Part shown: positions 46,353 through 55,627 of the stretch, one piece after another
How positions within the stretch are numbered: position 1 is the first letter of the stretch
Layout of the letters: each line of letters begins with the position of its first letter
Assembly: GCA_022072175.1 (NCBI GenBank)
Contig: JAJVIE010000001.1
Coordinates: forward strand, 248,425-312,424
Direction: 5' to 3'
From: Candidatus Omnitrophota bacterium
GTDB lineage: Bacteria; Omnitrophota; Gorgyraeia; 2-02-FULL-51-18
DNA length: 64,000 nt
Position numbers and translations under genes: made by a program
Notes under the pieces: generated by a model
Databases searched by the model: none
What the model was told of the DNA's origin: nothing
The model's input: only the letters and a program-made list of their open reading frames with translations

Positions 46353-46448
46353 CTAGCGGTCCCTCTTCTTGTGACGGTCGCGACGGCGTCTTTTCTTGCG
46401 CTTGTGGACCGCCATCTTATGGCGCTTCCTCTTCCTACCGCAAGGCAT
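46353..46448 (-). CDS. Tiny basic ribosome-associated-type peptide (COX24/AURKAIP1-like)
   Basis: A 31-residue protein starting MPCGRKRKRHKMAVHK and continuing with Lys, Arg and His almost to its end. It matches the bacterial COX24/AURKAIP1-like (DUF1713, mS38-like) peptides that follow the pattern MPSGKKRKRHKMATHKRKK and are thought to bind the small ribosomal subunit. The ATG at 46448 has GGAGG seven bases upstream; an ATG two codons earlier is too close to it. It lies 25 bases behind hisG. Confidence 0.8.
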   Translation of the reverse strand: MPCGRKRKRHKMAVHKRKKRRRRDRHKKRDR

Positions 46449-46473
46449 GGACATCCCTCCTTCGACGGGTTGG

Positions 46474-47364
46474 TTAGTAGATCACCTTGTTGAGCGGGTA
46501 TTCGATGATCCCCTCGGCCCCGGCCTCTTTGAGCTTCGGTATGATATCGCGCACGATCTTCTCGTCGATGATCGTGTCGACATCGTTCCAACCCTTGGTC
46601 GCGAGGTTGGACACCGTGGGGTTCTTCATCGCGGGCAGGAGCGACAGTACGCGCTTGAGGTTCTTGCTGGCGACGTTCATCTTGAGACCGACCTTGGCCT
46701 CGGCGTGCAGAGCGCCCACCAGCAGCATCGCGATGTGCTGCATCTTCTGCTTCTTGAACTTGTTCTGCCATGCGGTACGGTTGGAGATGAACTGGGTGGT
46801 CGAGTGGCACAGCGTCTCGACGATGCGTAGCTTGTTGGCGCGCAGAGAGGACCCGGTCTCGGTGAGCTCGACGATGGCATCCACAAGACCCGAAGCGACC
46901 TTGACCTCGGTGGCTCCCCAGCTGAACTCCACGTCCGCGCTCACGCCCTTGTCGGCCAGGTACTTCTCGGTAAAACCCTTGAGCTCGGTGGCGATCCTCT
47001 TGCCCTGGAGGTCCTTGACGGACTTGATGCTCGAGTCCTCAGGCACGGCCAGCACCCAACGGACGGGGTTGTTGCCGGTCTTGGCGTAGACGAGCTCCTG
47101 CACACGGACCACATCGGAGTCGTTCTCGCGGATCCAATCCTCGCCGGTGATCCCGCAGTCGAGCGCGCCGTCCTCGACGTACCGCGACATCTCCTGGGCC
47201 CGGATCAGGACCGCCTCGATCTCGGGGTCATCGATATAAGGGAAGTAGGAACGGGAGCCGACCGAAACTTTGTAGCCGGCTTTCTGGAACATCTTGAACG
47301 TCGATTCCTGCAGACTGCCTTTTGGAAGTCCTAATTTCAGCTTGTTCTTACTGGATGTCGTCAC
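46474..47364 (-). CDS. hisG: ATP phosphoribosyltransferase, long form
   Basis: A 296-residue HisG of the long type, the first enzyme of histidine synthesis. It has [28 protein letters not shown], the PRPP-binding region [26 protein letters not shown] (near 150-176) and a C-terminal ACT-like domain ([22 protein letters not shown]) for feedback inhibition, so HisZ is not needed. The start is GTG at 47364 with a poor ribosome site. No other his gene is nearby. The leader carries a terminator hairpin. Confidence 0.94.
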   Translation of the reverse strand: MTTSSKNKLKLGLPKGSLQESTFKMFQKAGYKVSVGSRSYFPYIDDPEIEAVLIRAQEMSRYVEDGALDCGITGEDWIRENDSDVVRVQELVYAKTGNNPVRWVLAVPEDSSIKSVKDLQGKRIATELKGFTEKYLADKGVSADVEFSWGATEVKVASGLVDAIVELTETGSSLRANKLRIVETLCHSTTQFISNRTAWQNKFKKQKMQHIAMLLVGALHAEAKVGLKMNVASKNLKRVLSLLPAMKNPTVSNLATKGWNDVDTIIDEKIVRDIIPKLKEAGAEGIIEYPLNKVIY

Positions 47365-47401
47365 TTTCGATGCTCTTTATTTAGTCTAGTGAATAAGAGA
47401 G

Positions 47402-47429
47402 AAAAAAAATTAAGCCAAAATGGCTTAAT
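47402..47429 (-). promoter_or_regulatory. Transcription attenuator in the hisG leader
   Basis: On the minus strand ATTAAGCCA / TGGCTTAAT, a 9-bp stem with a TTT loop followed by seven to eight T. It lies 38 bases upstream of the hisG start and downstream of the hisG promoter. The next gene upstream is divergent, so only hisG leader RNA can pass through it. Confidence 0.8.
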
Positions 47430-47483
47430 CTTGATTAACGAAGTGTAACATAGCTAAATCCGAAGCGTCAAGATTCGGACCTT

Positions 47484-47512
47484 ATGTTATGCGCCGCTCC
47501 GGACTTTGTCAA
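47484..47512 (-). promoter_or_regulatory. hisG promoter
   Basis: On the minus strand perfect TTGACA (47512-47507), 17-bp spacer, TAACAT (47489-47484). A second possible promoter further down is TTGACG, 18 bases, TACACT with an extended TG, around 47442-47471. Confidence 0.75.
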
Positions 47513-47592
47513 TAAAAAACGCACTCTCGATCCAGGTTTTGGATCACTGTAAATATCTGCCACAATTACAGTTATAGCTCTCCTCACAGCAC

Positions 47593-47621
47593 TTGATTCG
47601 ATGCGAACGCTGGAGTATAAT
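47593..47621 (+). promoter_or_regulatory. Promoter of the SurA/PpiD-like gene
   Basis: TTGATT (47593-47598), 17-bp spacer, perfect TATAAT (47616-47621). The ATG at 47630 comes 8 bases later with no ribosome site, so the transcript should begin at or within two bases of the start codon. Confidence 0.75.
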
Positions 47622-47629
47622 GCGTCCCC

Positions 47630-49093
47630 ATGATCCGATTCCTCCGCGGTAAGAACGTTTCTCGCAAGATCTTCCTGTTCCTGGCCATCGTCGTCGGTTC
47701 GAGCTTCGTTATCACCGGCGCGGTCTTCTATATGAACGATGATGCGGCGCCGACCTTCCTGGGCAAGATCGGTTCACGCAAGATCTCCGTGCAGGAATAC
47801 CTGCAGAGCTACCGCGCGGTCCTGCACCAGGCGGCGCTCATGTACGGTGACCAGTTGGAAAAGGTCCGTCCGTTCATCAATTTCCGCGGCGAGGCCTGGG
47901 ATCGTCTGCTGTTGCTGGACCACGCCAAGTCCCTGCGCATCAAGGTCAAGGACCAGGAGGTCGTCGACTGGATCCGTCGTCAGCCGGTCTTCCATTCGGC
48001 CGCTCAGCAGTTCGACCCGCGCTACTACGAGATGGTGGTCACGCAGTTCCTGCGCACCACACCCCGGGATTTCGAGGAGGAGATCCGGCAGATGCTGACC
48101 ATCTCGCAGCTGCGGGATCACGTCACCTCAAAGACCACGATCACCGAAGAACAGCTCCGCGCACTCTATGCCCAACGCACCGCGGGAAGGGACATCGTGT
48201 ACGGTTACGTGCCGCTGGAGAGCCAGCGTGAGGGTATCGAAGTCCCCGAAGAGGAACTCCGCTCTCTTTTCCCTCTCGTCCAGGACCGCCTGGCCGAACC
48301 GGAGCGCATCCGGCTGCGCACACTGCTTTTGCCCAAGGATTCTCCCGTGACCGAAGCCGTCAAAGCCGAACCCGCGGACACCCGCGTCGCCGACCTGGCC
48401 CTGAAGCACGGCCTCCAAACGCGGGAAACCCCGACCTTCAGCCGCTTGGACAGCCTCGAGGGGCTCGGTGTCGATCCGCAAGCGCTGTTCGCGGCCGTTG
48501 CCCTGCCCATCGGACAGCCGAGCGACTGGGTGGAAACACCGGAAGGCGCCGTTAAGGTCGAAGTGATCGAAAGGACCCCCGAGAAGGCCGCCGTCTACGA
48601 GGAGGTCCGCGAACGGCTGATGGACCTGGCGGTGCGGCAGAAAGCCAACGAAAAAGCGCTGGCCCTCATGGAGGAGATCCGGCGCCGGATCAAGGACCAG
48701 GGCGCCGGCCTGAAACAGGCTCTGAGCGACAAGGGTGTGGCGGTCTCAGAGATCACGGGCTACAGATCCTCCACCGAATTGCCGGGACTGGGCGTCTCGA
48801 CGGCGGTGGCCAGGACCGTCGAAGGTCTCAAGGACGGTGAGGTCAGCTCCGTCGTGCAGATGCCCGCCGGAGCCCTGCTGGTCCAGGTGCTAGGCACGGG
48901 ACAGCCGGACATGGTCCGTTACGAGTCCGAAAAGGAAACTTTCCGTAAGGAGGCTTTCGAGGAGTTCTCCTCCAAGGCGCTCGGCGAGCTGATGAACACC
49001 CTTCGCAACAAGCTCGATCTCAACCTGGAGGCGGTCCGCCGCCTGTTCCCGGAGACCGAAGAGAGCGCCGCTCCACCCGCAGCGGGCCGCTGA
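47630..49093 (+). CDS. SurA/PpiD-like membrane-anchored periplasmic chaperone
   Basis: A 487-residue protein: basic N-terminus, one TM anchor (about 14-35, IFLFLAIVVGSSFVITGAVFY) and a large periplasmic part. The SurA_N-type chaperone helices read KIGSRKISVQEYLQSYRAVLHQ, given here as residues 45-66. The order resembles PpiD: chaperone domain, rotamase-like segment, C-terminal helices. I see no clean parvulin signature, so isomerase activity is doubtful. It would help outer membrane protein folding alongside BamA and OmpH. The C-terminal tail is Ala/Pro-rich. Confidence 0.82.
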   Translation: MIRFLRGKNVSRKIFLFLAIVVGSSFVITGAVFYMNDDAAPTFLGKIGSRKISVQEYLQSYRAVLHQAALMYGDQLEKVRPFINFRGEAWDRLLLLDHAKSLRIKVKDQEVVDWIRRQPVFHSAAQQFDPRYYEMVVTQFLRTTPRDFEEEIRQMLTISQLRDHVTSKTTITEEQLRALYAQRTAGRDIVYGYVPLESQREGIEVPEEELRSLFPLVQDRLAEPERIRLRTLLLPKDSPVTEAVKAEPADTRVADLALKHGLQTRETPTFSRLDSLEGLGVDPQALFAAVALPIGQPSDWVETPEGAVKVEVIERTPEKAAVYEEVRERLMDLAVRQKANEKALALMEEIRRRIKDQGAGLKQALSDKGVAVSEITGYRSSTELPGLGVSTAVARTVEGLKDGEVSSVVQMPAGALLVQVLGTGQPDMVRYESEKETFRKEAFEEFSSKALGELMNTLRNKLDLNLEAVRRLFPETEESAAPPAAGR

Positions 49094-49094
49094 C

Positions 49095-49113
49095 GCCGTC
49101 CGTCGCGGACGGC
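49095..49113 (+). terminator. GC-rich hairpin between convergent genes
   Basis: A perfect 8-bp stem GCCGTCCG / CGGACGGC with a 3-base loop sits in the 27-base gap between the stops of the SurA-like gene and nrdR. It has no T run, so it is at best a weak bidirectional terminator. Confidence 0.35.
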
Positions 49114-49120
49114 GCGGGGA

Positions 49121-49576
49121 TCATTTGTCCTTCAGGATCCCCTTCAATTCCTTCATGAACTGATTGATGTCCTTGAATTGCCGGTAGACCGACGCGAAGC
49201 GGACGTAGGCGACCTCGTCGAGCCGGTGAAGTTCCTGCACCACGCGCTCGCCGACGATCTGTGACTTGACCTCCTTGTCGTACGTCTTCTGGAGGTCCTT
49301 CTCGACCTTGTCGACGAGCCCCTCGACCTTTTCCATGCTGACGGGCCGTTTTTCACAGGCCTTCAGGACGCCCGAGAGGATCTTCTTGCGATCGAACGGC
49401 TCGCGGCGGCCGTCCTTCTTGATGACCATCAGCGGGACTTCCTCGATGTACTCGTAGGTCGTGAAGCGCTTGGAACAGCGCAGGCACTCGCGGCGGCGGC
49501 GGACACTGCGGTCCTCGTTGGAGGACCTGGAGTCGACGACCTTATCCTCCTTATGTCCGCAGAAGGGGCACTTCAT
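49121..49576 (-). CDS. nrdR: Ribonucleotide reductase regulator NrdR
   Basis: A 151-residue repressor: zinc ribbon with CPFCG and CLRCSKRF pairs (about 3-37) and an ATP-cone domain ([24 protein letters not shown]). It represses nrd genes in response to dATP/ATP. It is the last gene of the purine-glyA operon, overlapping glyA by 4 bases. Confidence 0.95.
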   Translation of the reverse strand: MKCPFCGHKEDKVVDSRSSNEDRSVRRRRECLRCSKRFTTYEYIEEVPLMVIKKDGRREPFDRKKILSGVLKACEKRPVSMEKVEGLVDKVEKDLQKTYDKEVKSQIVGERVVQELHRLDEVAYVRFASVYRQFKDINQFMKELKGILKDK

Positions 49577-50853
49577 CCGATCTTGGCCTCGAGCGCGGGC
49601 TCGAGCTCCTCGAGGAGGCCCGGATACAGCGGGAAGCGGGCCGTCAGCGTGGTCACGCGCGTACGAACCTCCTGCGAGCGGGCGGCGTCCTGCGGGGCGG
49701 ACAGCGCCTCATGGATGAGGCCGGCGATGACGCTCATCTCGGCCTCCCTCATCCCGCGCGTGGTCACCGCCGGAGTGCCCAGGCGGATCCCGCCGGCCTT
49801 GAACGGGCTCTGCGTATCGAAGGGGATCGTGTTCTTGTTGACCGTGATGGCCGCATGGTCCAGGACGTCCGCGGCGTCCTTACCCGTCAGACCCTTCTGG
49901 TTGACGTCCACCAGCATCAGGTGGTTGTCCGTACCGCCGGACACCATCCGCCAGCCTTTTTGTGTGAGACCGTCGGCCAGGGCCTTGGCGTTCTTGACGA
50001 TGCGCTCCTGATAATCCCGGAAATCCGGCTGCAGCGCTTCCTTGAGCGCGACGGCCTTGCCCGCGATCACGTGCATGAGAGGACCGCCCTGCTGGCTCGG
50101 GAAGACCTCGGAGTCGATCTGCTTGGCGAACTCCGCCCGGCACAGGACCATGCCGCCGCGCGGCCCGCGGAGGGTCTTGTGCGTGGTCGTCGTCACGAAC
50201 TCCGCGTAAGGGACCGGGCTCGGATGCACACCCGCGGCGACCAAGCCGGCGATATGGGCCATATCAACGAACAGGTAGGCCCCGATCTTGTCGCAGATCT
50301 TGCGGAAGCGGGCGAAGTCGATCACCCTCGGGTAGGCCGAAGCCCCTGCGATCACCATCTTGGGGCGGTGCTCGAGCGCCAGCGACTCCACCTCGTCGTA
50401 GTCGATACGCTCGTCCTTGCGGCTGACACCGTAAGGAACGATCTTGAAATACTTGCCCGAGAAGTTCATCGGGTGTCCATGCGTGAGGTGTCCTCCGTGG
50501 GACAGGTTCATCGCCAACACCGTATCTCCGGGCTTGAGCATCGAGAAGTAGACGGCCGCGTTGGCCTGGGAACCGGAATGCGGCTGGACGTTCGCGTGCT
50601 CGGCGCCGAACAGCTGACGGGCGCGGTCCTGGGCCAGGCGCTCGACCGTATCCACGTGCTCACATCCGCCGTACCACCGCTTCTCGGGATAGCCCTCGGC
50701 GTACTTGTTGGTCAGCGTCGAACCCACGGCCTCCATGACGGCGCGGCTGGTGAAGTTCTCGCTGGCGATCAGCTCGATGTTGTCGTTCTGACGCCGCGTC
50801 TCCTTGCGGATGGCTTCGTAGATCTCAGGGTCGACCTTTCGGAGGGACCTCAT
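49573..50853 (-). CDS. glyA: Serine hydroxymethyltransferase
   Basis: A 426-residue PLP enzyme converting serine plus tetrahydrofolate to glycine plus methylene-THF. The PLP Lys is in [15 protein letters not shown]; other marks are [26 protein letters not shown] and [10 protein letters not shown]. In this operon it supplies glycine for PurD and one-carbon units for purine rings. Confidence 0.96.
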   Translation of the reverse strand: MRSLRKVDPEIYEAIRKETRRQNDNIELIASENFTSRAVMEAVGSTLTNKYAEGYPEKRWYGGCEHVDTVERLAQDRARQLFGAEHANVQPHSGSQANAAVYFSMLKPGDTVLAMNLSHGGHLTHGHPMNFSGKYFKIVPYGVSRKDERIDYDEVESLALEHRPKMVIAGASAYPRVIDFARFRKICDKIGAYLFVDMAHIAGLVAAGVHPSPVPYAEFVTTTTHKTLRGPRGGMVLCRAEFAKQIDSEVFPSQQGGPLMHVIAGKAVALKEALQPDFRDYQERIVKNAKALADGLTQKGWRMVSGGTDNHLMLVDVNQKGLTGKDAADVLDHAAITVNKNTIPFDTQSPFKAGGIRLGTPAVTTRGMREAEMSVIAGLIHEALSAPQDAARSQEVRTRVTTLTARFPLYPGLLEELEPALEAKIG

Positions 50854-50854
50854 C

Positions 50855-51352
50855 TCACTTCCTTCCTTTTTTCGTGTTCTTCGCGGGCCGGCTCGGGGAC
50901 TTGGCGGGCGCTCCGATCCTCTTCTCGATGCCGGCGATGAGATCCACCCGGCGCTTGTGCCTGCCGCCTTCGAACGGGGTCGCCAGCCACGCGCGCACGA
51001 TGGTCTCGGGCTCGTCGAAAAGGTGCTCGGAACCGAGCACCAGGATGTTGGCGTTGTTGTGCTGGCGGGAGAGCGTCGCCACGTCCTTGTCGAAGCAGAT
51101 CGCCGCGCGAACGTTGGGGAGCTTGTTGGCGACCATCGCCATGCCGTTGCCGCTCTTACAGATGAGCACCCCCGCGTCGGCCTTCCCTTCGGAGACGGCC
51201 TTGGCGACCTTGTACGCGAACACCGGGTAATCGCAGGGTTCCGTGGACATCGTACCGAAGTCCATCGCCTTGTGTCCTTCGGCCATCAAAAAACTCGTGA
51301 GCTCGCTCTTCAGACTGAAGCCGCCGTGATCGGCTCCCAACGCGATCTTCAT
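50855..51352 (-). CDS. rpiB: Ribose 5-phosphate isomerase B
   Basis: A 165-residue RpiB/LacAB-type isomerase interconverting ribulose 5-phosphate and ribose 5-phosphate, feeding PRPP synthesis. It has [27 protein letters not shown], the catalytic Cys in [13 protein letters not shown] and a His in [12 protein letters not shown] basic Pro/Lys-rich tail of about 20 residues is extra. It lies one base from glyA. Confidence 0.94.
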   Translation of the reverse strand: MKIALGADHGGFSLKSELTSFLMAEGHKAMDFGTMSTEPCDYPVFAYKVAKAVSEGKADAGVLICKSGNGMAMVANKLPNVRAAICFDKDVATLSRQHNNANILVLGSEHLFDEPETIVRAWLATPFEGGRHKRRVDLIAGIEKRIGAPAKSPSRPAKNTKKGRK

Positions 51353-51362
51353 GATGCCTCCC

Positions 51363-51848
51363 TCATTGACCGGCCGCCGGTGTATCCAGGATACGCTCGA
51401 CGCACTGCCGGATCATGTCATAGACGTTACGATAGAACTGCTCGGGCATCCCGATCGGGTCCGGGATGTTGGGGTCGCTGGGATCGACCAGGTCCGGGCA
51501 CACCTGGCTCAGCAACCGCACTTTGGGGCGAGCCTCGGGACTGGTACGCACGATGATGTCCCGGTGCACACGCTCCATCACATAGATCTCATCGGCGCCC
51601 AACACCATGTCCATCGTCAGCCGGTGGCTCCGGTGACGCGAAACATCGATCCCATGCTGGGCCATCACGCGAACGGTCGGCTCTGAAGCCCGGTACCCCT
51701 CTCCCGCGCTGGTGCCCGCGGAGGCCACCAGGATGTCCTTGCCGGACCGCTCGGCCAGATCCCTCAAGAGCCCTTCGGCCATCACCGAACGACAGCTGTT
51801 GCCGGTGCACACGAACAGGACCTTGCGGGGCTCGTTCGCGGGCCTCAC
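51363..51848 (-). CDS. Low-molecular-weight protein phosphatase, YwlE-like context
   Basis: A 161-residue LMW-PTP fold: P loop VCTGNSCRSVMAEGL with nucleophile Cys and Arg, and the general acid Asp in IPDPIGMP. The order phosphatase-rpiB-glyA matches the Bacillus ywlE-rpiB-glyA cluster, where YwlE is a protein-arginine phosphatase. The YwlE Thr in CTGNTCRS, linked to arginine specificity, is Ser here. Tyr- or Arg-phosphatase activity cannot be decided. It starts with GTG inside the purD stop. Confidence 0.88.
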   Translation of the reverse strand: MRPANEPRKVLFVCTGNSCRSVMAEGLLRDLAERSGKDILVASAGTSAGEGYRASEPTVRVMAQHGIDVSRHRSHRLTMDMVLGADEIYVMERVHRDIIVRTSPEARPKVRLLSQVCPDLVDPSDPNIPDPIGMPEQFYRNVYDMIRQCVERILDTPAAGQ

Positions 51849-53128
51849 CGGGCCGCCTTGGCGCGGGTGGCGCGATGCGCGATGTCCTTACGGTAATACA
51901 TCCCTTCGAAAAAGACCTTGTCCACAGCGGCGTACGTGGCCGACAGCGCTTCGAGGATGCCGCGGCCGCGGCCGACAATGTTGAGCACCCGGCCGCCGGC
52001 CGTCACGAGCGTCGTTCCATCGAGCCGTGTACCGGCATGGAAGACCTGCAGACCCGGCACCCGCTCCGCCTCGGACAGACCGGAGATGCGCTTGCCCGTC
52101 TCGTAATCGCCCGGATAGCCGCCCGCGACCATCACGACGCAGACGCAGTCCTCGTCCGACCAGCCCAGCTCGACGTCCGCCAGACGCCCGGAAGCGGCGG
52201 CATCGAGCACCTCCAACAGGTCCGTCCGCAGACGCGGGAGGATGACCTGCGTCTCAGGATCTCCCAGACGCGCGTTGAACTCGAGCACACGATAGCCCTT
52301 GGGCGTCAACATCAGTCCGGCGAAGATAAAACCCGTGTACGGACGGCCCGAGGCCGCGAAGTCCCGTACGATGGGATAAAAGACCTTGTCGAGCAGCTCT
52401 TTCTCGAGCTCAGCTGACACGATCGGTGCGGGTGAGTACGAACCCATGCCGCCGGTGTTAGGGCCCTGATCGCCGTCGTGCGCGCGCTTGTGGTCCTGGC
52501 TCGACGCCAGCAGCCTCACGGTCTTGCCGTCGGTGACGGCGATGACGGAGGCTTCATCGCCCTCCAGGCACTCCTCGATGACGACCCGCTCGCCCGCCTT
52601 ACCGAAGACCTTCTTGACCATGGCCAGATGGATGGCTTCCATCGCCTTGGGCATGGAGGTCGCGACGGTGACGCCCTTGCCGCCGGCCAGGCCGTCGACC
52701 TTGACGACGATGGGCACGCCCTTGCGGGCCACATCGTCCATCGCTTTCTCGGGTGAGTCGAAGACCTCGAAATCCGCGGTCGGGATACCCAATTTGCGCA
52801 TCAGGTCCTTGGAGAAGGCCTTGGAGCCTTCGAGCTGGGCCCCATAACGGTCGGGCCCGAAGATCCTCAACCCTTCCGCACGGAAACGGTCGACGATCCC
52901 CTCGGTCAGCGGGGCTTCGGGACCCACGACGACCAGGTCGATGCCTTCCTTCTTGCAGAACTTGAGCAGTCCTTCGATGTCCTTGGCCGGGATGTCGACG
53001 TTGACGGCGATGGACGCGGTGCCACCGTTGCCCGGCGCGACGTAGAGCCGGGTCAGCTTGGGGCTCAGCGAGAGCTTCCAGGCGATCGCGTGCTCGCGCC
53101 CGCCGTTGCCGATGACGAGCACCTTCAC
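51845..53128 (-). CDS. purD: Phosphoribosylamine-glycine ligase
   Basis: A 427-residue ATP-grasp enzyme making GAR in step 2 of purine synthesis. It shows VIGNGGREHAIAWKLS, IFGPDRYGAQLEGSKAFSKDLM (near 90-111), the ATP-grasp loop VVKVDGLAGGKGVTVA and EFNARLGDPETQVILPRL. GTG start overlapping the purM stop (GTGA). Confidence 0.95.
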   Translation of the reverse strand: MKVLVIGNGGREHAIAWKLSLSPKLTRLYVAPGNGGTASIAVNVDIPAKDIEGLLKFCKKEGIDLVVVGPEAPLTEGIVDRFRAEGLRIFGPDRYGAQLEGSKAFSKDLMRKLGIPTADFEVFDSPEKAMDDVARKGVPIVVKVDGLAGGKGVTVATSMPKAMEAIHLAMVKKVFGKAGERVVIEECLEGDEASVIAVTDGKTVRLLASSQDHKRAHDGDQGPNTGGMGSYSPAPIVSAELEKELLDKVFYPIVRDFAASGRPYTGFIFAGLMLTPKGYRVLEFNARLGDPETQVILPRLRTDLLEVLDAAASGRLADVELGWSDEDCVCVVMVAGGYPGDYETGKRISGLSEAERVPGLQVFHAGTRLDGTTLVTAGGRVLNIVGRGRGILEALSATYAAVDKVFFEGMYYRKDIAHRATRAKAAR

Positions 53129-54132
53129 TGCAGGGTCACTCCCTCTCCGGGGACGATCTCGCCGATCACCCAGGCCCGTTCCTCGTGCTTGGCCAGATGC
53201 GCGATGGCCTTGAGGGCACGGTCCTTGGGCAGGACGATGATGAGACCGATGCCCATGTTGAACGTCCGGTACATCTCGCGCGTCGCCACGCCCCCCTTCT
53301 CCTCGACCCAGCGGAACACGCGCGGCACGGGCCAGCTGCCCATATGCACGCGCACGCCCAGGCCCTTGGGGATGACCCTCGGGATGTTGTCGTAGAACCC
53401 GCCCCCGGTGATGTGGGCCATCGCGTGCACGGGCTCTTTCTTGAGCAGGGACAGCACGGGCTTGACGTAGATGCGCGTGGGCTTGAGCACTTCTTCGGCG
53501 TGCTCGCGGAGGAAATCCGACGGAAGCGCCTTGCGCACCAGGGAAAAACCGTTGGAGTGGAAACCGTTGGACGCCACGCCGATCACCGCGTCGCCCGCGC
53601 GCACGGCCTTGCCGTCGATGATACGCGAGCGCTCGACGACGCCGACGGTGAACCCCGCCAGATCGAAATCACCCGCCGGGTAGACCCCGGGCATCTCCGC
53701 GGTCTCCCCGCCGATGAGCGCGCAACCCGCCTGGCGGCAACCGTCGGCGATCCCGGAGACGATCTTCTTCATCATCTCCAGCTCGATCTTGCCCACGGCG
53801 AAATAGTCGAGGAAGAACAGCGGCTCGGCGCCGAGCGTCAGGATGTCGTTGACGTTCATGCCGACGAGGTCCACGCCGAGACCCTCGTAGAGGCCCGTCA
53901 TCTGGGCGACCTTGAGCTTGGTGCCGACGCCGTCGGTGGAGCTGACGAGCACCGGCTCCTTCCAATCACCCTTGGGCAGTCCACAAAGCGCGCCGAACCC
54001 TCCGATGCCCGTGAGCACCTCGGGACGACGGGTCGAAGCGGCCATGGGTTTGATGGCCTCGACGAACGTATTGGCCTTGTCGATGTCGACGCCGGACTTG
54101 CGGTAGCTGAGCGAGGGTCTCTTCACGGCCAT
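53125..54132 (-). CDS. purM: Phosphoribosylformylglycinamidine cyclo-ligase
   Basis: A 335-residue AIR synthetase, step 5 of purine synthesis. It has SYRKSGVDIDKANTFVEAI, VSSTDGVGTKLKVA, MNVNDILTLGAEPLFFLDYFA (near 88-108), GGETAEMPGVY and HITGGGFYDNIPRV. The ATG at 54132 shares a base with the purF stop (TAATG). A long upstream in-frame extension is antisense-like and rejected. Confidence 0.95.
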   Translation of the reverse strand: MAVKRPSLSYRKSGVDIDKANTFVEAIKPMAASTRRPEVLTGIGGFGALCGLPKGDWKEPVLVSSTDGVGTKLKVAQMTGLYEGLGVDLVGMNVNDILTLGAEPLFFLDYFAVGKIELEMMKKIVSGIADGCRQAGCALIGGETAEMPGVYPAGDFDLAGFTVGVVERSRIIDGKAVRAGDAVIGVASNGFHSNGFSLVRKALPSDFLREHAEEVLKPTRIYVKPVLSLLKKEPVHAMAHITGGGFYDNIPRVIPKGLGVRVHMGSWPVPRVFRWVEEKGGVATREMYRTFNMGIGLIIVLPKDRALKAIAHLAKHEERAWVIGEIVPGEGVTLQ

Positions 54133-55610
54133 TACGAGCACTTGCCTCCGGATGTGGTGGCGCGCACGCCGATCTTCTCGGCGTGGTACTTGTCGACGCC
54201 CTCGAACGGGATCGGGTAGTCCCCGTTCCAGCAGGCGGTGCAGAAGTCCTTGGGCGTGCGCACGCAACTGAGCATGCCCTCGAGGGAAAGATAACCGATG
54301 GAGTCGCAATCGAAGTACTTGCGGATCTCCTCGGAGGTGTAGCGGTTGGCGATGAGCTCCTCGCGCGTCGGAAAATCGATGCCGTACGCGCACGGGAAGC
54401 GGTGCGGAGGGCAGCTGATGCGCAGGTGCACCTCCTTGGCGCCCGCCTGGCGCAGGCTCTTGACGCGTACGCGCGAGGTGGTGCCGCGCACGATGGAATC
54501 GTCGACGACGACCACTCGCTTGCCCTTGAGCACCTCCTTGACGAAATTGAACTTCACGCGGACCTTGAAGTCCCGGATCCCCTGGCTCGGCTGGATGAAC
54601 GTGCGGCCGACGTAGTGATTGCGGATGATCCCGCTCTCGAGCGGGATGCCCGACTCGATCGAGAAACCCGCCGCTGCGGAGTTGCCCGAATCGGGCACCG
54701 GGATCACGATGTCGGCCTCGCACGGCTGTTCCTTGGCAAGCTGACGGCCGAAACGCTGACGCACGACATGGACGTTCTCGCCGAAGATGATCGAATCCGG
54801 ACGCGAGAAATAGACGTGCTCGAAGATGCACTGCGCCACGCGCGGCGTCTCGGACTCGAGACGGACGGAACGCAGGCCCGCTGAGGTGATGACGACCACC
54901 TCGCCGGGCTCGATCTCCCGGAGGGGCTCCGCTTCCATGATGTCGAACGCGCACGTCTCCGACGAGACCACGTAGGCCCCGCCGACACGTCCCAGCCACA
55001 GCGGCCTGAAGCCCTGCGGGTCCCGAGCGGCGATGAGCATGTTGTTGGTCATCAGCACCAGGGAATAAGCGCCCTTGACGCGGCTGAGGGCATCGAGCAC
55101 ACCCTCCTCCACGTTGCGCAGGGACGGCTTGGCCATCAGATGGATGATGATCTCACTGTCCGTCGTGGTCTGGAAGATCGATCCGTACGCTTCGAGCTCC
55201 GCGCGCAGGAGATCGGCGTTGACAAGATTGCCGTTGTGCGCGATGGCGACCTCGCCGCGTGAGTAATCGACGAGGATGGGCTGGGCGTTCTTGAGGTTGC
55301 TGGATCCGGTGGTCGAATACCGGACGTGGCCGATGGCCCGGTCCCCGGCGAGGCTTTCGAGCAGGTTGCCGTCGAAGACATCCTGCACGTGGCCCATGCC
55401 GCGGTGGGAGGCCATTCTCCGGCCGTCCGAGACCACGATACCCGCCGATTCCTCGCCCCGGTGCTGGAGGGCGTAGAGACCCAGATACGTCAGGTAGGAA
55501 GCCTGTGTGTGTCCGAAGATCCCGAACACCCCGCACTTGTCCTTGAGGCCGTCCTCCGCGTGGTTGACGCTCTCGACTGTCTGCGTTCCGTATCGGCTCG
55601 TGCTGTCCAT
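54132..55610 (-). CDS. purF: Amidophosphoribosyltransferase
   Basis: About 492 residues; makes phosphoribosylamine from PRPP and glutamine, the committed purine step. A propeptide of some 25 residues precedes the N-terminal nucleophile Cys (KDKCGVFGIFGH), so self-cleavage is expected. The PRPP loop is VVVDDSIVRGTT. Cysteines in SCVRTPKDFCTACWNGDYP match the Bacillus-type enzyme, which needs propeptide removal and carries a 4Fe-4S cluster. I chose ATG 55610 (GGAGG upstream) over the GTG at 55631. Confidence 0.93.
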   Translation of the reverse strand: MDSTSRYGTQTVESVNHAEDGLKDKCGVFGIFGHTQASYLTYLGLYALQHRGEESAGIVVSDGRRMASHRGMGHVQDVFDGNLLESLAGDRAIGHVRYSTTGSSNLKNAQPILVDYSRGEVAIAHNGNLVNADLLRAELEAYGSIFQTTTDSEIIIHLMAKPSLRNVEEGVLDALSRVKGAYSLVLMTNNMLIAARDPQGFRPLWLGRVGGAYVVSSETCAFDIMEAEPLREIEPGEVVVITSAGLRSVRLESETPRVAQCIFEHVYFSRPDSIIFGENVHVVRQRFGRQLAKEQPCEADIVIPVPDSGNSAAAGFSIESGIPLESGIIRNHYVGRTFIQPSQGIRDFKVRVKFNFVKEVLKGKRVVVVDDSIVRGTTSRVRVKSLRQAGAKEVHLRISCPPHRFPCAYGIDFPTREELIANRYTSEEIRKYFDCDSIGYLSLEGMLSCVRTPKDFCTACWNGDYPIPFEGVDKYHAEKIGVRATTSGGKCS

Positions 55611-55627
55611 CGTCTCGGGACCTCCGG

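Noticed and set aside
47425..47451. Histidine leader peptide for classical attenuation of hisG
   Set aside because: The tiny frame has only one His codon and no ribosome site; the terminator itself is kept as a finding.
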